The notes under the pieces were generated by a model. It did not search any database. It was given only the letters and a program-made list of their open reading frames with translations, and was not told the DNA's origin. A program made the position numbers and the translations under genes. Source: Scenedesmus sp. ARA3 (lineage: Eukaryota > Chlorophyta > Chlorophyceae > Sphaeropleales > Scenedesmaceae). Taken from it: 64,000 nucleotides of DNA. The first letter of the stretch is position 1. Each line of letters begins with the position of its first letter. This document shows, piece after piece, positions 11,397-23,510 of the stretch. The stretch is from assembly GCA_004335835.1 (NCBI GenBank), contig RWJK01001208.1:124001-188000 (forward strand). The letters run 5' to 3'.

Positions 11397-13059
11397 CTGC
11401 TAGGTTCAGCTGCATTGGTTTGCGTTGCTCTGTTGTTCCGGTTGTGCAGCACCGGCAGCCACCACCACAGCAATCGGCATGCATTCAATCTCGCTCAGTA
11501 ATGTTTGCAGGCTCGACGTCGAACGCTGTGCACGCACAAAATGCCGCAGCACGCCTGTGCTGCAGCGAGTGCATTCTTGTGCAGTTGAGTCCGAGTCGTA
11601 CTACAGTTGGTTTGCAAAAGTTCGCACGTGCATGCGATCACCTTGTGTTGCTGATCATTTTCCCATAATAATGGTTATGTGAAGTGATAGCAGAACGTCA
11701 CCCACGCGTGACACCATATGCTGTTGCTGCTGCTGGCAGCCACGTGATTGCACAGAGGGACTTGTTGCAGAGCATTGTATATATGTATGATACGTACAGC
11801 GGTGCATGCCAGATGCCTAACACGCGCTGTTTGCAGATTGTGTGGTGTAGGCAGGGTCATCAGAAAGGCCCAAATAGCACACTAGCCGCAGCAAAGTGTT
11901 CGCACTTGAATGAGTGCTGCCACGCACTCCCACACCATCTGCATTTGGATGCAGAGCCCACGTGGGTTGCGGCTGCAAGCTTGTAGTACTGGTCAGACTT
12001 GTTTTACGCAGCACTCGTGCTGCATCTTTGATTGATGTCTGAGCTGTTTGCATCAAACAAGCCTCTAGCGGCCCAGCGCTGCCCGCAGTGGTGCCTCATT
12101 GCAGTGGAACGCTGGCCCCAAACTGGCACTGTGGAGCTGCGCAGTCACTGTGTACTGAGTGCATGCTTGTTGCTGTTTCGCCATGCAACGCTGTGACAGC
12201 GAGGGGCGCAGCAGCAGCCGGGTGGTTGCTGTTACAAACATTGCATGTTTACCACGTCAATAATAGTGCGTGCAGACGCACACTTGTCACCTTCAGTGAG
12301 GGCCCGGCTTGCATATGGACGTGAAGCTTGATGCGCAAGCCAACTTGTTTGCCGTGTCCAGCTGAGGCCTGCAGGGCATGCGGCTTATGGCCGGTGTGCT
12401 TTGTTGGAGCTATCGTAGCATTCGACGCATTCTTGGGTTGTGCATCGCATCGTCCGAATTATTTTTGAGAGGGTGGTTGTTACTATTGCTGCGCTGGTGG
12501 GTTGGATGGGGTGGCACTCAGCTGGGGTACTGCTGGTGTCACCCCAGCAGGTGTAGGAGCCTGACCAATGGTGTCACCGGCTTAAGGGTGTCACCGGCTG
12601 CGGGTTGCGTACATACGTTTTTGGTTTTTTATAAAAGTAGAAGAACATACTTTATTATTGTCAGATGTGCGTGGTGAGCTCGGGGTTCTTGTGAAGATAC
12701 TCGTCGAGGGCGTAAACCATTGGTGAATTGTCTTGTTACTACAGCCACGTGCCACGCTCAGAGGTAGAATCAACTCTTCCACCTAGCTGTCTCCAGGCGT
12801 TCAAACTAGAATCAAGTGTCTGATCCAGCTGAACTCCGCAGTAGGATAACTTCGCTTGGATGCTGATATTTGGTCCGTAGCAGCTTGCAGCAGCCGTCTG
12901 CCATGTCAGAAACGATACCCTTACGTGCAGCACCGATCAGCATAAAAATAAAGCTGCGGATGTCTTGTCACACGGTCAGCTGCTGCTGCTGCTGGTGTGC
13001 TGCTGAAGGGAAGCAGCTCTAGAGCTGAAGCCTCCACCCACAACCGCACGCTGCCTGAC
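11397..13059. other. spacer between SGNH genes B and C
   Basis: Homologous to the A-B spacer, with small insertions, for example about 12585-12660 and 12735-12845. The final block resembles the sequence upstream of gene B and probably includes the promoter and 5' leader. No other coding signal was recognised. Confidence 0.75.
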
Positions 13060-16000
13060 ATGACTGCCTTTACGAAACCATGGAGACCGCAACTTAGATA
13101 TGCTACGCAGCGGTGGTGGCTGCTGTTCCTGCTGGTGTCAGGCAGCGCCGCAACGCAGCACCTCCAGCAGCACAGTACACCCAGCGCAGCAGCAGCTAGC
13201 ACACAAGCGCGGCTGACAACCTCAAACCCTAAACATGGCAACAGCGCCTCCAAAGCCCGCATCCTGCAGGCAGCAGCAGCCAGGCCCCGCCAGGATGTGC
13301 AGCAGCCCTCACTGCCTGAATTCTTGCTGGCCCTCGGCTACAAAGGCCTGGCCCCTGCAGTAATGCGCAACTGGCGGCGCCTGGCTGACAAGCTCAACAC
13401 GCCAGGCTCAAACGTAACAATTGTTACATTTGGAGGCTCGATCACGGGTGAGTTGTGGGCGGCGCGCACCAGCTTGTGCCGCATCACCAAGGGCAGCATG
13501 GAGCTGCAGGTGTATTGGCACTGCAATGAAGCTGGCAGCTGCTGCAGCGATGCTGCGTGTTGGAGATGGCATCAGCCCAATGGCAGTTGAATGTTTGCAA
13601 GCTCGCCAACAGGTCTTGCAGGGATTTACTGCTGCTGCTGCTGCTGCTGCTGCGCGCCTGTTGTGTCGCCACCTGCAGTTGGCTATATTGACGATTCTCC
13701 AGGCAGCTCGTGGGTCGATACAGTCAAGGCGTGGTTCCAGGTGACCTGACAAACACCTAAAACACGTGTGCAGTACGCACCTCAAGAGGTTCAGCAGCAG
13801 CACAACCAGCACACTCAGCAGTGAATGCATGCGAGGCATGGCATCATTGTAGTGAGCACTTGCCGTAGCCTGCCATGCTCTTGTTTCCATCCAGAACCTG
13901 CCGTGCCACACAACTTGATCAAGGTTTAATGGTATCGTCTATTCACACTTGTGTTTCTTATTGTTGTAATGCAGGGCACCTATGCAGCAGTCAACTTCAC
14001 AGTGGTCAACTTGGCGCGCAGCGGCATTGATGTGATGCCAGCAGCAACCTGCTGGTACCAACTCGCCCCTCAGGTGAGCATGGTTTGTAGTTCAACTACA
14101 CAAGTTGTAAAATTTGTACAAGTACAAGTTGTAGAGGCAGCGGTGCGCCAGCAGCAGCACGATGCTGCCGCCTGGCGAGGGGTGTTGCTTGTGAGCTTGT
14201 TGAGACAGGCACCAGCGGCAGCAGCCCTGCACAGCCAGCAACTGGCTGCTACTGCAGCTCGCTCGCTCGCTAGCGCGCTCGCTACTAGCTGTGCGTACGC
14301 ACGCTGCGGGGGATTGGCAACAAAGAACTGCAGCGCGCAGTGGCCAAGGTTGATGAGGCAGCAGCACAACTGCCTTCTGCAGTGCTTGTGTTGCTTGCGC
14401 TGCCTGCTTGACAGTGGTCTGCACGTAGCCTGCTGCCCCTCAGCCTTGCCTGCTGAGTCGAGCCTGCTGCACTGCGTAGCGTTTGCTGCACCGCATCGGT
14501 TGCTCTCCTGTGTCTGGTGCTCTGCAGCGTCTGTTGCACTGTGTCCACTGCACTCCGTCTGTTGCACTTCGTCTGTTGCACTGTGTCTGTGGCACTGCAT
14601 CTGCCGCACCGCGTCTGTTGCACTGTGTCTGCTGCATCCCATCTGTTGCACAGCGTCTGTTGCACTGCATCTGCCGCACTGCGTCTGTTGCATAGCGTCT
14701 GTGGCACCCCATCTGCTGCACAGCGTCTGTTGCACTGCATCTGCCGCACTGCGTCTCTTGTACAGCGTCTGTTGCACTGCATCTGCCGCACTGCGTCTCT
14801 TGTACAGCGTCTGTTGCACTGCAGTTGCTGCACTGCTGGCTGCTCAGGTCTGCTGCCTGCTGCACTGCCACCTGCTGCCTACCCACACATGCTACACAGG
14901 ACGCGGACCTGGTCATGATTGAGTACAGCGTGAATGGCTGCAGCAACAACCACATCTGCCACAGCTTCGCGTCACCAAGGGTGAGCAGCAGCAGCAGCAG
15001 CAGCAGCAGCAAAGCAGCGTGGGGGTGGCAGGTGGCATGCATTTCATCATGTGTCAGCAGTTTAAAACGCTGCACTGCTCGACCTACATGCGGATGCAGC
15101 TCCCTCCCCAGCACCTGCTGCCACACCACACCACACCACACCACACCACATTGTAACACACGCCACACCACACCACATTGTAACACACGCCACATCACTT
15201 CAGAGGAGCTGAATTCACCACACCCCTGCTGCACACACTGCAGACTGCCTCTTACGAGTCGCTGAATTTCAACACAACAGTAGGTTTCTGACTGGTGTTA
15301 GGTCTCTTGCTGCTGCATGCGCTGCAGACTGCCTCATATGAGCTGCTGGTGCGCCGCATGATGCTGAGGGCGCCGGGCGCTGCCTTTTTGAGTGTGGCCG
15401 CCTTCAATTTCTTGACCACAAGCGTGCCTCGTCAGGCGATGAACCCAGAGGACCCTGGCTTTCCTGGGGAGATGGTCACACTGCCAAACTCCTACTACGG
15501 CTCAGGTGCGTGCAGTGTGCGTCTGAAGATGCATGTCACATAGCAGCAGCCAGGGTATGGCACCACAGCGAGGACATGGCCCTGCAGCAAGGCTATGGTG
15601 TGCATGCCTGCATGTGCAAACTATTGTTGAACCTTCTTGTAGCATGTGGAGTCATCGGTTGGGCACACACCTACACGGGAATCGCCGTGTCCAGGTGCCC
15701 GCCGTCACACCTGTCGCATTCACCTCATCAGCAAAGCGAGTGAGCATTATGTTGCATGCAGCTGTTGCCGAATGCACTGTCGTCCTACGACTCTTTTTGT
15801 CGTCAGGCCTAGGCACAAGCAGCTTGGGACGTTTCCAGTAGCATCGCATCCCGCCTCTCACACTGACCTCACCATGCCTGATCCTGCTCCTCTTATCGCT
15901 TGCAGGAGAAAACTTCCACACCAGGATTGCACACCGCTATGGCGTTCCTGTGGTCTCCATACGAGACGCACTGTACGACGTCATGTTCGATGACGCACTG

Positions 16001-17777
16001 CTGCTGGCAGCAACCGGCATGAGGAGAGATGACCTGCTGTCACCGGCCGCAGTGGTACATCCCACCACAGCAGGCCATGTGCTGTACGCAAAGATCATTG
16101 TGTGAGTGCCATTGAACAAAATCACAAGTTTGATTGTATGTGAATTGATTTATAGAAAGATCATTGTGTGAGTGCCATATGCCGGTATGCAGCTACAGCT
16201 GCAGCCACTGCCACAGCTACAGATCCGGCCAGAGCCACAGCCACAACTGCTCAGCAGCAATCACTTGGGTTGCGATTGCCCCTTCAGTGCATGGCATCTG
16301 CAGCTGGAAGGTGGAAGAGCTCCACACCTGTTGGTTAGCCATGTTTCTCCAAACCCAAGTGCCTTGCAAGGACTCAAGTAAATGCATGCAATGCCCGTTC
16401 TACAGGGAGCTGCACCTCAAGCTGTTCTTGGGGGATGCTGTGCTGTATGCTGCTGTGCTGTGCTGTGCTGGCTACCGCTGTGCTGTGCTGTATGCTGCTG
16501 TGCTGTGCTGTGCTATGCAGTATGCCTGTGCGCTCACCCCAGATGCCCGATTGCCGTTTTTGCACACCACAGGTACACTGTGCGCACTGCATTGGCAAGT
16601 GTGTTGGGCACCACCCCTGGCACCCCAATACGGCGGCGGCAGCAGCAGCAGCAGCCGCTGCCGCCTCCCATCAGCCCGCTTGCAGCAGCTGAGGCAGACG
16701 GCAACCCCTTCTGCGCTGAGTCATCTGCCCTGCAGCAATACGCCACCAACAGCAACGGCTGGAACTGGACCAACCCCGATATCCTCCCATGCCCACACCC
16801 TAACTGCAACACATACGCATTTTCCAGCTCAGGTGCTGGCCAAACTCTGCAGCTCACCGTTGACACCCAGAGCGCAGCAACATCCACGAACGGGGCGGCT
16901 CTAGACCGCGTGAGGCTTACGGCGATCTACATCAACTCGAAAATGGCGAAGTGGGCGGGCAAGGTTGGCGTCGCTGTCATGACCTGTGTCAGCGGCTGCA
17001 GCTGCCAGCCGGTCATGCTCAGCAGGCCTGTGCCTGCTGCTAACGGGGGTCAGCTGGTGCTGGCTGGTACAGAGGTGCGGGCGCGCTTGGATATATCTAT
17101 CTACGCTAAGTCAGCTGCATGCGGGCCTGGCTGACGAGTGCTGTGCCTGCATGCCCGCTGCAGCCTACATAGAGCGCTTGGAGACTGAAAACGAGCAGTC
17201 TTTGGGCCCAGCTTTGCTTGACGTGCGCAGTTACGCATTCAACGCAGTCCTCAGGACTCGATGTGTCTCTACATCCCTTTCAAAAAAATGCGGATTTTCT
17301 GTGTTGTGGCGTATTGGCAGGCATCATCACAGCCAGAGATGCTTTGTTTGTTCTCCAGTTGATCGCTGACAGCTGTAACCTAATTGTGGTGTGTGTTCAA
17401 GCTGTCCTGCGACTGCCAGCACACCAGCACTCAAACCGCAACATCTGCATGCAAAGCTGACATTGGCTTTCAGGCAGCCATACAAAACGCTGCAGATTGA
17501 ATGGTCCCACCGCATTTGTGAGCAACCGCCGGCATACATTGACAGCATGCATGCGCGTGTGCTTGTGTCGCAGGTGACGCCGCACCCGCAGTGTGTGGTG
17601 GCCGTGACAATCTTGGGAAGTGCCCCTAACCAAACTGGCCAGGACTTTCACCTCACCGGGATTGCAGTTGTGCCTTTTACAAAGCAGAAGCCACTGGCTG
17701 TCATTGAGAAGTCATCAATCAACGTGTACATGCGGACCTTCCCAGGTGCTCTGCAGCCCAGCAGTGTACCATGGTGA
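13060..17777 (+). CDS. SGNH-hydrolase-like secreted protein, paralogue C (8 exons)
   Basis: Predicted 569 residues. Exons: 13060-13447, 13679-13740, 13975-14073, 14900-14980, 15328-15505, 15906-16101, 16573-17074, 17574-17777. The start used mirrors gene B; an upstream in-frame ATG at 12997 is possible. The signal-like N-terminus is MTAFTKPWR then RWWLLFLLVSGSAATQ. SGNH blocks: GGSIT, NLARSG, EYSVNG and VVHPTTAGH, again with Ala where block V normally has Asp. Its exon 2 onward is the most divergent of the three, and its C-terminus extends beyond those of A and B. Exon 8 starts with a segment almost identical to A, including the last ~40 bases of the intron, which suggests gene conversion. 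Local duplicates of the exon 5 start and exon 6 end lie in adjacent introns. Confidence 0.85.
14500..14825. repeat. degenerate CTGTTGCACTGCATCTGCCG repeat array in intron
   Basis: About 14-bp and 28-bp related units fill much of the third intron of SGNH gene C. Because the unit length is not a stop-rich multiple of three, long spurious open frames appear on both strands. I regard none of these as coding. Confidence 0.8.
15119..15195. repeat. CCACA-rich short tandem repeats
   Basis: Repeats of ACCACACC are interleaved with two copies of ATTGTAACACACGCCAC, in the fourth intron of SGNH gene C. Confidence 0.8.
15229..15270 (+). pseudogene. partial copy of exon 5 start, SGNH gene C
   Basis: CTGCAGACTGCCTCTTACGA, including the acceptor, repeats the start of the real exon (15328) about 95 bases upstream. 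It then diverges and runs into a stop. It is read as a local duplication of an intron-exon boundary. Confidence 0.65.
16090..16178 (+). repeat. 23-bp exact duplication across a 5' splice site
   Basis: The last bases of exon 6 of SGNH gene C plus its donor (16090-16112) are repeated exactly at 16156-16178. Two identical donors are therefore present 66 bases apart. Only the first joins to the preceding frame without extra sequence. Confidence 0.85.
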
Positions 17778-17785
17778 CGCCTGCT

Positions 17786-18212
17786 GCTGTAAATGCTGGT
17801 AGGTCCTCAAGCAGCTTTGGCAGTGTTCAGACACTGTCAGGGCGCATGGGGGCCCAGGAGTGTACGTACCATGTTGATGCATCATGGTGATGCCTGCTGC
17901 TGCTGCTGCGGGCCTTTCAGGGTGCTCTGCAGCCCAGTAGGGCATTGTAGTGATCACTGCTGCTGCTGCTACGGGGTGCCACGGACGTTTCCAGGTGCTG
18001 TGCAGACCCGGACGATTTTATAGCGACGGCTGCTGCAGCTGCTGCTGCTTCAGCTGCTGCGGAACGGCTCAAACGCGGCAGCAGATGGTGGAGCACGGCG
18101 GTGGGCTGCGTCTGTCTCTGTGTTGAAGCAGCTGCTGTCAGGCCGCTGTAAATGCCGGTAGGTCCTCAAGCAGCTTTGGCAGTGTTCAGACACTGTCAGG
18201 GCGCATGGGGGC
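17786..18212. repeat. 68-bp direct repeat, two copies
   Basis: Copies at 17786-17853 and 18145-18212 differ at one base. The first begins just after the stop of SGNH gene C and contains a TGTAA motif (17788-17792), a possible poly(A) signal. The second would provide the same motif 358 bases further on. CTG-rich imperfect repeats lie between the copies. Confidence 0.85.
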
Positions 18213-19346
18213 AAGGCCGGCTCCTAGGGCACTGCGGTTCTTTGTGGCTTTTTTTGCAAGGCATTGGCTGTGGTTGTGTTGGCCAAGAACCTGACACAGC
18301 CCACCACATGGGGCCAGTTTCAAGTGTGCAGCCCACTTGCCTCACAATGTAGGGCTAGCTCTTGGGTGGGCATGCAGTGCTCAGCGTTGGCAGGCATGTT
18401 TGATCTACAGTCAAAGACGCAATCCAAATCAAGCTCTCAGAACTCCCCTTGCAGGGAGTGCATGGAGCATATGCATGATTGTTTTGCTGCCGGGGCGCAC
18501 ACGCAGTGCCTGCTTCTTGGCTGCCGCTGCATGACAGCACAGGAGCAGCTCACCCCACCTATACGGTTACAAAGTGCTTGGAGCAGAACAGCACCAGGCA
18601 GATACTTGGGTTGGCAATTGTGTTCGACAGTCTTGTGTCGGCATGGATGCGGGACGCATGATGCTTTCAGCGCAGCGCTGATGTGTCAGTTGCTGCATGG
18701 TGCTAGATTGCACAGGGGTTGATGCTGCACAGCACACAGGTGAACGGTTGTGCATACCATGCTTAATTCTGTCATATCACATAGACAGTTACATGTGTGT
18801 GCGGCAGGCAAACTGGCTGTTGAAAGTTGTGGCAATTGTGATTCAACTTTGGCACAGAGGTGGAACAGCGCCAAGATTGGCGTCCAGCAAACAGCCTTGC
18901 GGCTGAATTGCCGCAGCAGTACATGTAGGTGCAAAAGATCATATGTGTGTGTGTTGATGGTGTTCTTTGAAGCATGACCAGAGTTCTTTGTGCAGAGCCA
19001 ACAAATATGTTGGATAGGAGCAGCAATACGCTGTTTGGTAGCGGGGGTTCGCGCGAATAGCAGAAGGTGTGCATGGATGTTTAAGGGTTTGAGGGGCAGT
19101 GCCTCGGCCAGTAAAATGTGTTGGCTTGCACTAGCGTGTAGACTGCTGCTGTGCAGCCATGAAGGCATCAGTTTGCCTACTGAGAGGACAGTGCATATGA
19201 CAGAGGATGGCCACATGTGACAAGAAAGGAGTATGCACACGTGTGTGCCGTTGTGCACCAGGGTTGGACCAAGCAGCTTCATAACGTCACAGGAAGCACA
19301 TGTACAGCATGCACTTGGTACACCAGCCAACAGCATGGCTCTACCG

Positions 19347-19397
19347 GCAGTACAGTACAGAGTACAGTACAGTACAGACAGTACAGTACAGTACAGG
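19347..19397. repeat. GTACA pentanucleotide array
   Basis: Nearly uninterrupted ACAGT/GTACA units over about 50 bases. Confidence 0.9.
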
Positions 19398-20979
19398 TCA
19401 TGTTCGACCTGCAGAAAATTGCATGGTGCATTGCACTTGCATCACCCACTGCTGCCTACCTGGCACAATGACAGGCAAGGAATGCAGTCAAGCAACTGTG
19501 GCACATGTCATGTCTTCTGGTCACTCAATCAGGGTTGGCCGGCAAGGCTGCAGCTGCTGCTCGCCTTGTGGATGCAAGAGGTGCAAAGGCCACATGATGT
19601 GGCATGCAGCGTACATGTGTGTTGTTTGCTGCGCTGCACCAAGCAGAGAATCACTGTTGTGATGCATCATCAACGGCCTGCCTAGGCTGTTTTGACGTGC
19701 GCAATGCACGGCATGCAATTGTTTGCTTGACTCGCATCGCGTGCGCACAAGGCTGGCAACTCAGCTGTTTCATACTTGTTTGCACTACCTTGCCTACGCA
19801 GCCTGGTGCAGCAGACCCAACTCTGTGGTGTGGGTCTGCGTTGCATGTGTGCTGGCTGGCGGCACTTGCTTGCACAGTCGCCCAGTTTGTGCAGTTGCGG
19901 CTGTGGCACCCTTACCTATGTGTGTGCATTCTTGCTGGAGCGGGCTGTTTGCAGTGCCCCTCTGCTGCATGGCATGGCAACCAGCAGCAAGTTGCGTGTG
20001 TCTCTTTGGAAAAGGTGTGGCCATCATTGCCAAAGTGAGCACAGGCGTAGCACAGCCAGCAGCTGTCAGGTGGATGTTAGAGGATCCTTTGGTGGAGTGA
20101 CTTGAGTTACGAAGCTCAGGCATCCCTGCAAATGCCAGCGAAAGTTGCGGTGGTGTGCTGCTTCACCTTTTGTTGTTGCATCTCGCGTGTAGAGCAGGAA
20201 GCGGCAAACTATGCTGCACCTGCATTGCACACAATTCTACGCACCCGGATACATTCTTGGTGCATGGCTTCGGACCAGAAAAATTATAGGGCCTAGGTGT
20301 GTCAGCCCTGTTCTTGTGGGTTCCCCTGCAAGCCTCATCTGATTCTTCCGGCAATCGTGCACCACATGTAAGTTGCATGCCTTGGCTTGGCCGGGTCGGT
20401 TGTGAAGAATATTCCAATATTCATCCATCAGCTCGTGTGATCACGATGCAGTGTGTGGGAAAGTTGCTGGTTCATGCATAAATCAGCTACTGGTTGCAGT
20501 TTTGCAGCTGGAGCTGGGAGCCTAGCTGCAGCAGCTGCAGCTGCCCATCAACTGCCGGCGCACCTCGCAGTGCCTCCATGCACACACATGCATGCAGACT
20601 ATGTGCGTGCGGTGTGTCGGCCCTGCCGCATGCAGGTGTTTTGGCTCTAGGTCTGTTCAAGCAGCACAAGTCGTGCTGCTTTGTGTCGCTGTGACTGCGC
20701 CGCTGCATCAGTCAGGTTGAAGAACGGTGTGTGAGTCTGCAGATTCCTGGCTAGCATGCTTGGTTTCTGTGGCTGCAAGCATTGAGTGCTTAGAGCAGTA
20801 AACGGTGCAAAGCCTGCGCGCTTTCCTTGGCAGTTGCTCCCCCACAAATCGAGGGCATTGTCAGGCTTGGTAAGTAGACATGGCATGGCTGCTAGGCTGC
20901 AGTGTTGCACCAAAAGGTGCTAGTTTTGGTGCAGACGAAGGCTGGGTGCACCCCACGTGTGTGTGTGTGTGTGTGTGGC

Positions 20980-21034
20980 NNNNNNNNNNNNNNNNNNNNN
21001 NNNNNNNNNNNNNNNNNNNNNNNNNNNNNNNNNN
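20980..21034. other. assembly gap (55 N)
   Basis: The gap directly follows a GT dinucleotide run (about 20957-20977), so the sequence was probably lost in a microsatellite. Confidence 0.99.
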
Positions 21035-21399
21035 CTGGTGCGTCCGCTCCACATGCATGCATGGGTGCGTGTTGCGCAGGATTCTATTCATATGCCCCTG
21101 CCGTGTACACATACGTATGGGCGCAGTTGCAGGTAGCAAGCAATAGTGCGCATGCCGCATGCAGCTGGTCAACCAGGACAGGCTGTGCTGTCATCAGCAT
21201 GGAGTGTGGGCCTGTGCAGGCACGTTGCATTTAGATGCAAGTAAGCGGTGCATTGACGCAGTGTGCATGCGTTGCTGCAAGCATGATTGCACTGTACTCC
21301 GCTGCATGTGCATGGAGTGCACGCCGATGACAGAATGGAAGGATAGTATGTTGCGGTGCTGAGGTCCGGACGCAGTGCACCCCACGCTGCTGACAACAG

Positions 21400-21404
21400 T
21401 TACA
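21400..21404 (-). terminator. possible TGTAA poly(A) signal for the glycosyltransferase
   Basis: TGTAA on the minus strand about 345 bases past the stop codon. TGTAA is the usual green-algal poly(A) motif, but the word is short and could occur by chance. Confidence 0.35.
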
Positions 21405-21747
21405 TGTGACCAGAGCCACGTACACTGCTGTTTGTTCTGAAACATGTTACTTTTGCGCGGCCCGCTGGTGGCTCATGAGCTGATCAATAGTCACTGCTAC
21501 ATCATGTAGCACTGCACTGCAGTTGCTGCGATATGCGTGAAGGTTAAAGGACACCCAACAACCAAGAATGTATCTCGCTGTCAACAACTGCCTGCCACCT
21601 GGGCCTCGTCCTTGTCTCGTCAATTGCAAGCCAGGCAGTGCCAAGCAGTGCAAGCCTGCAGGCTTGTAGCAGCTGCTACTGCACTCTGCGCCTGCAAGCC
21701 TGCGCACTGCCACTGCTCTCACGCCAAATCCCACCCCAGCAGGCCTG

Positions 21748-23472
21748 CTACTGCTGCGGCACCCGCTGCCCATCTGCAGCAGCAGCGCCTGCAAGCCTGC
21801 GCAGCAGCGCCGGCAGCTGTGCCATCTGCTGCTCAAAGGGCCGCCGGTCTGCTTCAAAGAGCTGCCTGGCCCTGCGGCCCATTGCCAGCCGCTCCTGCTG
21901 GCTCAGCTGCAGCGCCCGGCTCACAGCACCACAGATGTCCTGCACACAGAACACAGCAATGTTGTTATGTTATGTTATTTGCCAGCTTGAGGTGGTTGGC
22001 TCAGCTGTAGCGCCCGGTCACAGCGCCGATTATGTCATGCAGGGTGTGCACAAAGGGATGCTGTCAATACATTCTGGAGGTGGGGTTCTGGGGCTGCATG
22101 TGCGGGATTAGGGGCTACTGCAGGGTGTCAGCGTTCACGATCTCGCCAAGCCACATGACAAATTCAAAGCACTTGCACAGCAGCAGTGCGTCTACCAACA
22201 CAGCTGCTAGCTGCAGCGACAGTGTGTTTCCAACACTCCGCAGTCCTTTACAGCGCAAAAGCTCCAGCCACGAGCTGCCTCAGCTTGCACCAACTTCCTC
22301 ACACATCTGTGCATGTCACACTGGCCATTATGCTAATTTCAAAGCTGCCACCCAGTTGCAGCTGCTGGCTCACCTGTGGCTACATGCTGGCACTGATGTT
22401 GCCATACTGCACACACACACCACAGGGACACTGTCATCACTGCTGGAGGTGAGGTGAGGTATTGGCGCTGCACTGTGCTGATGTGTACATTTTTGTACAG
22501 TGGTTTGGTGCGTGCATTTGAGGTGGCGTGTCAAACTGTCAGTGCATAGTGACACATAGCCAAGGCCCAGCTGCTCACCTGTGGTGACATGCTGGCACTG
22601 ATGTTGCCATACTTGCCCAGCACCGGCACAGGATCATCTGCATGACTAAACACAGCAGCCGGCCGCATCAGCAGTCCAGCAGACTGCCGCACAAGCTCAT
22701 TCATGGGTGGGTGGTCCGGCACCAGCAGCACTGCACCCGCGGCACGGCCCTCATTAATGCTGTGACCAAAGCCCTCCCGCTCTGAGGGTATGATGTGCAG
22801 CGCATGGGACAGCAGCAGCGCTGACATGTCGCCTTGGGGCAGCGGGTCAAACTGAGGCCAGCCCGGGCCTGCAGGCAAGGTCAGGTGGGACATGTGTGGG
22901 ATGTTAGTGGCCAAGACGTTGACTTGTTGGGTGTTGCGCACTCTGGAGGCATGAGGGTGTATGCATATGAGAGCAGGGGCACTGAGATGCCTGTGACAGG
23001 TGGCAACTGTGACTGGAGTGACCCAGGAGCAACGCAAAAGGAAGCAAGCCAGCAGGCCAGCAACCCAGAATAGTGTCAGCAGTACACAAGCGGACACAGC
23101 TCTTCCAGCCGGTGTCAGCAATACAGAGTGGCAGGGGGGTTCCACCCCTCTAGCAGCCCTGACGCACTGCCAGCAAACATTCAACAAGAAGCGGCAGGCT
23201 GCGCGTAGCAACCTTCAACACAGCAATGCGCACCTGCTGCTTTGCCCCGCCGTGGCATAGCTATGTTGCCAGCAGCCAACGCCTCCTTTGTCATCTGCAA
23301 GCTGACCTGCTCATTTGGAAACGGCCCCACAACAGTGAGCCTAGGCCATTCAGGGTGACTCAGCCAGCAGTCCAGCAGCTGCTTTGTGTGCTTCAAGCTT
23401 GACTTGCCCCTCACGTGCAGCGCCGCAAGCGGCTCTGCAGCTGCAGCAAGCGGCATACTGGCTGCGCCGTCA

Positions 23473-23510
<38 letters not shown>

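Larger units (their letters stand above)
18213..21747. other. long spacer without a recognised gene
   Basis: Short open frames exist on all strands, but none has a recognisable domain, a plausible splice chain or a family pattern. Composition is rich in TGCAT/GCATGC words. It contains a GTACA array, a GT microsatellite that runs into an assembly gap, and, near its right end, a possible poly(A) signal for the glycosyltransferase on the minus strand. A non-coding RNA or a fast-evolving gene could be missed here. Confidence 0.5.

Noticed and set aside
14070..15234. Large minus-strand repeat-containing proteins
   Set aside because: The frames come from a 14/28-bp non-coding array inside an intron of SGNH gene C, appear in several frames at once and have no splice context.
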